Part shown: one piece after another, positions 41,001 through 44,692 of the stretch
Position numbering within the stretch: position 1 is the stretch's first letter
Layout: each line of letters starts with the position of its first letter
Assembly: GCA_945906765.1 (NCBI GenBank)
Contig: CAMDRF010000012.1
Span: 1 to 44,692, forward strand
Source: Nitrosovibrio sp. Nv4
Lineage (GTDB): Bacteria; Pseudomonadota; Gammaproteobacteria; Burkholderiales; SG8-39
Length of the DNA stretch: 44,692 nt
Direction of reading: 5' to 3'
Translations under genes and position numbers: made by a program
Notes under the pieces: generated by a model
The model's database searches: none
The model's input: the letters and a program-made list of their open reading frames with translations, nothing else
What the model was told of the DNA's origin: nothing

Positions 41001-42554
41001 ATGTTCGACCGCCGCAGGTTCCTGGAACTCCTTGCAGCGCTGGGTGTTTCACAAGCGCTGCCGGCCCGCGCCGCCGACCGCAAGGTCCGCTTCGATTCGT
41101 ACCCCTTCACGCTCGGCGTCGCTTCGGGTTACCCGACGCCGGATGGATTCGTGCTCTGGACACGGCTTGCGCCCAAGCCGCTAGAGCCGGGTGGCGGCCT
41201 TGCGCCCGGACCTGTGCCAATGCTCTGGGAAGTGGCCGAAGACGAGCGCTTCGCGAAAGTGGTCGCCAGCCGCGCCGAGTTCCCGACGCACCACTGGGCG
41301 CACTCCGTGCACGCGGAGGTGGAGGGCCTCAAGCCCGACCGCTGGTATTGGTACCGGTTCCGCGCCGGCGACGCCGTCAGCCCCGTCGGCCGCACGCGCA
41401 CCGCACCGGCCGCCGGCGCGGCGGCCGCGCGTCTGCGCTTTGCGTTCGCATCGTGCCAGCACTACGAGCACGGTTACTTCACCGCCTACAAGCACATGCT
41501 CGCCGACGATCTTGACCTCGTCGTGTTCCTCGGCGATTACATCTACGAGTCCTCCTTGCGCCGCAACCAGGTGCGAATGCACGAGCGCAGCGACGAACCC
41601 GTCACGCTCGATGAGTACCGCGCGCGCTATGCGCAGTACAAGGCCGACAAGGACCTGCAGGCGGCGCACCACGCGTTTCCCTGGATCGTCACCTGGGACG
41701 ACCACGAGGTGGACAACGACTACGCCAACGACCGGCAGGAGGATGGCGCGCCGCCGGAAGAATTTCTGCTCCGGCGCGCGGCCGCTTACCAGGCGTACTA
41801 CGAGCACATGCCGCTGCCTGCCAGCATGCGGCCGAGCGGGCCGGCCATGCAGATCTACACCGCTTTGGGATGGGGAACCCTTGCCAGCTTCTATCTGCTC
41901 GACGGCCGCCAGTACCGTTCGCCGCATGCCTGCCCGAGAAAGGCAGGCGGCGGCAACGAGGTTGATCCGCGCGAATGCATCGATCTGCGCGACCCTTCGC
42001 GCACCATGCTGGGCGCCGCGCAGGAGGCGTGGCTCGACCGCCGGTTCGCTGCTTCCCGGGCGTCATGGAACATCGTCGCGCAACCGGTGCTCATGGCGCA
42101 GCGCAAGAGCAAATCCGGCGACCGGCAATCGATCTGGACCGACAGCTGGGACGGTTATCCCGCCGCCCGCAAGCGGCTCCTGGAATCCGTCGTTGCGCGA
42201 AAACTCGCCAATCCAGTGGTGATCAGCGGTGACGTGCACATGCACTTTGTCGCGGATCTGAAGCTCGATTTCGATGACGACCGGTCGCCGGTGGTGGCAA
42301 GCGAGTTTGCCGGCACCTCCATTACCTCCTCGCCGGGCAGCTGGCAACGCAACATGCCGGTCATCCTGACGCAAAACCCGCATATCAAATATGGCAATGG
42401 CGAGCATCGCGGGTACGTCCGCGCCAGCATCGCCGGCGGGCGCTTCAATGCGGAGCTGGTTGGATTGGAAACGGTGAGGAAACCGGAGTCACGCGCGCAA
42501 GTGCTGGCGCGCTTCGCCGTCGAGGACGGCAAAGCAGGACCGCAAAAAGTCTAA
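41001..42554 (+). CDS. phoD: PhoD-type alkaline phosphatase/phosphodiesterase
   Basis: A 517-residue Tat-exported enzyme. The N-terminus FDRRRFLELLAALGVSQALPARA has a twin-arginine signal. The PhoD-like N-terminal domain (FTLGVASGYPTPDGFVLWTRLAP) and catalytic metallophosphatase domain follow, with FASCQHYEHG, VVFLGDYIYE, ITWDDHEVDNDYAN-like VTWDDHEVDNDY, and SGDVHMHF. It hydrolyses phosphomono- or diesters outside the cytoplasm, using Fe3+/Ca2+ in known members. No Shine-Dalgarno; a -10-like element lies 6 nt before the ATG. Its stop overlaps the convergent lipoprotein stop. Confidence 0.93.
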   Translation: MFDRRRFLELLAALGVSQALPARAADRKVRFDSYPFTLGVASGYPTPDGFVLWTRLAPKPLEPGGGLAPGPVPMLWEVAEDERFAKVVASRAEFPTHHWAHSVHAEVEGLKPDRWYWYRFRAGDAVSPVGRTRTAPAAGAAAARLRFAFASCQHYEHGYFTAYKHMLADDLDLVVFLGDYIYESSLRRNQVRMHERSDEPVTLDEYRARYAQYKADKDLQAAHHAFPWIVTWDDHEVDNDYANDRQEDGAPPEEFLLRRAAAYQAYYEHMPLPASMRPSGPAMQIYTALGWGTLASFYLLDGRQYRSPHACPRKAGGGNEVDPRECIDLRDPSRTMLGAAQEAWLDRRFAASRASWNIVAQPVLMAQRKSKSGDRQSIWTDSWDGYPAARKRLLESVVARKLANPVVISGDVHMHFVADLKLDFDDDRSPVVASEFAGTSITSSPGSWQRNMPVILTQNPHIKYGNGEHRGYVRASIAGGRFNAELVGLETVRKPESRAQVLARFAVEDGKAGPQKV

Positions 42555-42643
42555 GCGTCTATTTGCACATTTGCCTGCACGTTCGCATGGCCGCTGCAGC
42601 CGGCAAGCAGCACGGCGAGCACAACGGCGCATCCGCGCATCAT
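42551..42643 (-). CDS. Very small lipoprotein
   Basis: A 30-residue frame: MMRGCAVVLAVLLAGCSGHA then NVQANVQIDA. It has a basic start, a hydrophobic core and a textbook lipobox LAGC, so it should be cleaved and lipidated, leaving a 15-residue peptide. The ATG at 42643 overlaps the sua5 stop as ATGA, implying coupled translation, and its TAG overlaps the phoD stop. It may be a genuine tiny lipoprotein or the stump of a longer one. Function unknown. Confidence 0.6.
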   Translation of the reverse strand: MMRGCAVVLAVLLAGCSGHANVQANVQIDA

Positions 42644-43575
42644 TTGGTGGCGCGTGACAAGCGGTCTCTGATCGCGTCCCATTCGGCGGTCTCCGGCGGC
42701 GATTCGACAAGTATGGCGCCGCAGCCTGCGGCATCCAGTTCGCGCAACGCCGCGTACAGCCGCTGCGCGTAGGCCTGTGGATCTTTCGGCATCCGGATCC
42801 AGTACGCCACGCGCTCATCGGGCCGGGAAAACGCGAGCAGCGCGACAGCGGCGCCGCGTTTCGCGATTTCGGCGTCCAGCGCGTGCGGCGGCACCAGCCG
42901 CGCGGGCGTCCTGGGCGCGTAGTGGCGCTCGAGCCCGCCCGAATGGCGAGGGGAGGTGGATCTTTTTTCGCGAACTGTTGAAGTCAATGCTTTTTCCAGT
43001 TCGGCTTTCGAAATCCTGCCCGGCCGCAGCAACACCGGTTCCGCACCAGACAAATCCACGATCGTCGACTCGATGCCGACCTCACTCGCCCCTCCGTCCA
43101 GCACCAGTTCGACTTTCAACTCTTCACGGACGTGCGCGGCGGTGGTCGGGCTCAGATTGCCAAACAGATTCGCCGACGGTGCCGCCACGCCGCCCGCAAA
43201 CTCGCGCAGCAGTTCCTGCGCCACCGGATGCGAGGGCACGCGCAGGCCGACGCTGTCCTGCCCGCCAGTGACGAAATCCCCGGCCTTCGTCGAGCGCTTC
43301 AGAATGATCGTCAGCGGGCCCGGCCAGAAGCGCGCGGCAAGCTTGCGGGCGGCCTGCGGAATCTCCCTGCCCCATTCAAAAGCATTTTCAGAAGAAGAAA
43401 AATGGATGATCACAGGATGATTCGCGGGACGCCCCTTTGTCGCGTAGAGGCGCGCGACCGCCGCCGCGCTGGACGCATCCGCGCCCAAGCCATAGACGGT
43501 TTCGGTGGGAAAAGCGACGAGGCCGCCAGCGCGGAGAATTTCCGCGGCCCTGCGGATCTCAGGGTTCACACGCAA
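42640..43575 (-). CDS. L-threonylcarbamoyladenylate synthase (Sua5/TsaC family)
   Basis: Makes threonylcarbamoyl-AMP from Thr, bicarbonate and ATP, the first step of tRNA t6A synthesis; TsaD at 5236-6249 uses the product. The 311 residues comprise the YrdC domain (GGLVAFPTETVYGLGADAS, KGRPANHPVIIHF, FWPGPLTIIL, VGLRVPSHP, APSANLFGNLSPTTA, ESTIVDLSG) plus a C-terminal Sua5 domain, so it is the long form. Start TTG 43575 or GTG 43569; neither has a good ribosome site, and the purE remnant ends 3 bp upstream. In relatives purK lies between purE and this gene. AT-rich codon patches occur at about 42951-43010 and 43376-43410. Confidence 0.94.
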   Translation of the reverse strand: MRVNPEIRRAAEILRAGGLVAFPTETVYGLGADASSAAAVARLYATKGRPANHPVIIHFSSSENAFEWGREIPQAARKLAARFWPGPLTIILKRSTKAGDFVTGGQDSVGLRVPSHPVAQELLREFAGGVAAPSANLFGNLSPTTAAHVREELKVELVLDGGASEVGIESTIVDLSGAEPVLLRPGRISKAELEKALTSTVREKRSTSPRHSGGLERHYAPRTPARLVPPHALDAEIAKRGAAVALLAFSRPDERVAYWIRMPKDPQAYAQRLYAALRELDAAGCGAILVESPPETAEWDAIRDRLSRATK

Positions 43576-43578
43576 TTA

Positions 43579-43770
43579 TCACAACTTCAGCGGCGCCGTC
43601 TTTAACACCACTTCAGTCTGCTTCGTCCGGAATGCAGAAAGCTTGTTCTGCAATTTGGCATCGGAAAGCGCAAGCATGGCAACGGCGAATTCTTCCAGCA
43701 CTTTCGCCGCCGCTTTCGTGGTTTCCCAGTCGGAGATTGATCCCATCACGATGCCGACCACGGGCTTCAT
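43579..43770 (-). pseudogene. purE: purE (N5-CAIR mutase) with most of the catalytic core deleted
   Basis: The 63-codon frame joins the PurE N-terminus ([27 protein letters not shown]) directly to its C-terminal helix (AVAMLALSDAKLQNKLSAF). About 95 residues are missing, including the SAHRTP and GAGGAAHLPGM segments of the active site, while the frame is kept. The two ends would both carry TTCG-like sequence, fitting a short-homology deletion. ATG 43770 overlaps the purC end. The product cannot work in purine synthesis unless another purE exists elsewhere. Confidence 0.88.
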
Positions 43771-44654
43771 GCGATGTTCTTTCCGGTGAGCCTGGCGAGC
43801 GCCTCGCGGTACTTGGCCGAGGTGCGCGCGATCACGTCGGCGGGCAGCCTGGGGGCCGGCGGCGTCTTGTCCCAATCCAGCGTCTCGAGATAATCGCGCA
43901 CGAACTGCTTGTCGTAGGACGGCGGCGAGGTGCCGGCCTGATACTGGTCCACCGGCCAGAAGCGCGACGAATCGGCCGTCAGGATCTCGTCGATCAACAC
44001 CACCTGGTTCTTGTCATCCAGGCCGAATTCGAACTTGGTATCGGCGATGATGATGCCCTTGGTGGCGGCGAACCCGGCGGCCTCCGTGTAGAGCCGGATG
44101 CTGATCTGCTTTACTTTCGCGCCGACATCCTTGCCGACGATCTCGCACATGCGCTCGAAGGAGATGTTCTCGTCGTGGCCGCTCTCGGCCTTGGTCGCCG
44201 GCGTGAAAATGGGCTCTGGCAGCTTCTGCGCCTGCTGCAACCCCTTTCCGAGCGGGATGCCGCAGACGGCCCCGGTCTTCTGGTAGTCCTTCCAGCCCGA
44301 ACCAATGAGGTAGCCGCGCACCACCGCCTCGACCGGCAGCGGCTTGAGTTTCTTCACCACGATGGCGCGCCCGCGCACTTGCGCCTTCTCCTCTTCGCCC
44401 TTCACCACGCTTTCCGGATCGATGCCGGTGAGGTGATTCGGCGCCACGTGGCCGAGCTTCGCGAACCAGAAATTCGCCAGCTCGGTAAGTACGCGTCCCT
44501 TGTCGGGAATCGGATCCGGCAGCACCACGTCGAACGCCGACAGCCGGTCGGTGACGACGATCATCATCTTGTCGCTGTCCACCGCGTAGATGTCCCGCAC
44601 TTTGCCGCGTCCTATCCTGGACAGGCTTTGTATATGGGAGTCGAACAAAACCAT
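43767..44654 (-). CDS. purC: Phosphoribosylaminoimidazole-succinocarboxamide synthase (SAICAR synthetase)
   Basis: Joins CAIR and aspartate using ATP in purine synthesis. The 295 residues contain [45 protein letters not shown], the [20 protein letters not shown] motif, and [13 protein letters not shown] through [16 protein letters not shown] 44654 overlaps the upstream gene's stop (TGATG). Its natural partner purE immediately downstream is gutted, and its stop overlaps the purE start as ATGA. Confidence 0.97.
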   Translation of the reverse strand: MVLFDSHIQSLSRIGRGKVRDIYAVDSDKMMIVVTDRLSAFDVVLPDPIPDKGRVLTELANFWFAKLGHVAPNHLTGIDPESVVKGEEEKAQVRGRAIVVKKLKPLPVEAVVRGYLIGSGWKDYQKTGAVCGIPLGKGLQQAQKLPEPIFTPATKAESGHDENISFERMCEIVGKDVGAKVKQISIRLYTEAAGFAATKGIIIADTKFEFGLDDKNQVVLIDEILTADSSRFWPVDQYQAGTSPPSYDKQFVRDYLETLDWDKTPPAPRLPADVIARTSAKYREALARLTGKNIA

Positions 44655-44692
44655 CACGCCGCCGGCTTCTCCAGTTCCGCCTTCCACTTGCC
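44654..44692 (-). CDS. 3' end of an unidentified upstream gene
   Basis: The last 12 codons before TGA (44656-44654) read [12 protein letters not shown] and run off the window edge. The stop overlaps the purC ATG, so it is in the same operon. In related genomes fba or another central-metabolism gene lies here, but too little is visible to identify it. Confidence 0.5.
   Translation of the reverse strand, partial: GKWKAELEKPAA

Noticed and set aside
11254-43770. Programmed frameshifting or intein/intron excision as an explanation for missing segments
   Set aside because: Segments are absent from the DNA, not inserted; no slippery site with a following structure and no intron or intein sequence is seen.

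Overview
The window comes from a GC-rich betaproteobacterium, most likely a Burkholderiales-type lineage. The evidence is the macromolecular-synthesis operon rpsU-yqeY-dnaG-rpoD with a Lys/Ala-rich RpoD N-terminus, the gene pairs xerD-ybaK and purC-purE-sua5, and several Bug/TctC-type solute receptors. No rRNA, CRISPR array, transposase or phage structural gene is visible. No gap between genes exceeds about 140 bp.

Layout. 1-5151 (minus): 5' end of a Gp49/HigB-like toxin gene beside a CAT-anticodon tRNA, then rpoD, dnaG, yqeY and rpsU. 5236-8173: tsaD (plus), panE-like and plsY (minus), folB (plus). 8170-22979 (minus): one long catabolic operon read right to left: Bug receptor, cupin, LivK, LivH, a triple LivM-LivG-LivF fusion, aldehyde dehydrogenase, a ThDP enzyme, a degraded block (periplasmic-binding-protein/Bug remnants and an FAD enzyme without its dinucleotide loop), a TcuA-like flavoprotein and a second ThDP enzyme. 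A divergent LysR gene with palindromic operator candidates sits at its head. 24051-26573 (minus): ybaK, xerD and an Ldh2-type dehydrogenase. 26592-28294 (plus): dienelactone hydrolase and a zinc-free MDR reductase. 28277-37299 (minus): fumarate reductase B, C and D (D fused to a Bug receptor), class I fumarase alpha and beta, a TAXI receptor, a fused TRAP permease and a fumarate-reductase-type flavoprotein. This looks like a C4-dicarboxylate uptake and interconversion unit. 37299-39472 (minus): a scrapyard of ABC-type receptor remnants, a BrnT-like toxin-antitoxin pair, and hicB with a frameshifted hicA. 39508-40963 (minus): a two-subunit UxaA/SuyAB-like lyase. 41001-42554 (plus): PhoD. 42551-44692 (minus): a tiny lipoprotein, sua5/tsaC, a gutted purE and purC.

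Three patterns run through the window. (1) Many genes carry internal deletions, often where the two ends look alike: purE (with purK absent from its usual place), the FAD enzyme, the Bug and binding-protein remnants, a chalcone-isomerase-like protein and an ABC-type receptor. The FrdD-Bug fusion may have the same origin. (2) Packing is extreme. All five convergent gene pairs overlap at their 3' ends, most operon genes overlap by ATGA, GTGA or TTGA, and some -10 elements lie so close to the start codon that the mRNA would be leaderless. (3) Short AT-rich stretches with codons unlike their surroundings recur inside GC-rich genes, coding for Lys/Asn/Glu/Ile-rich segments. The first two together suggest a genome under deletional erosion or streamlining.
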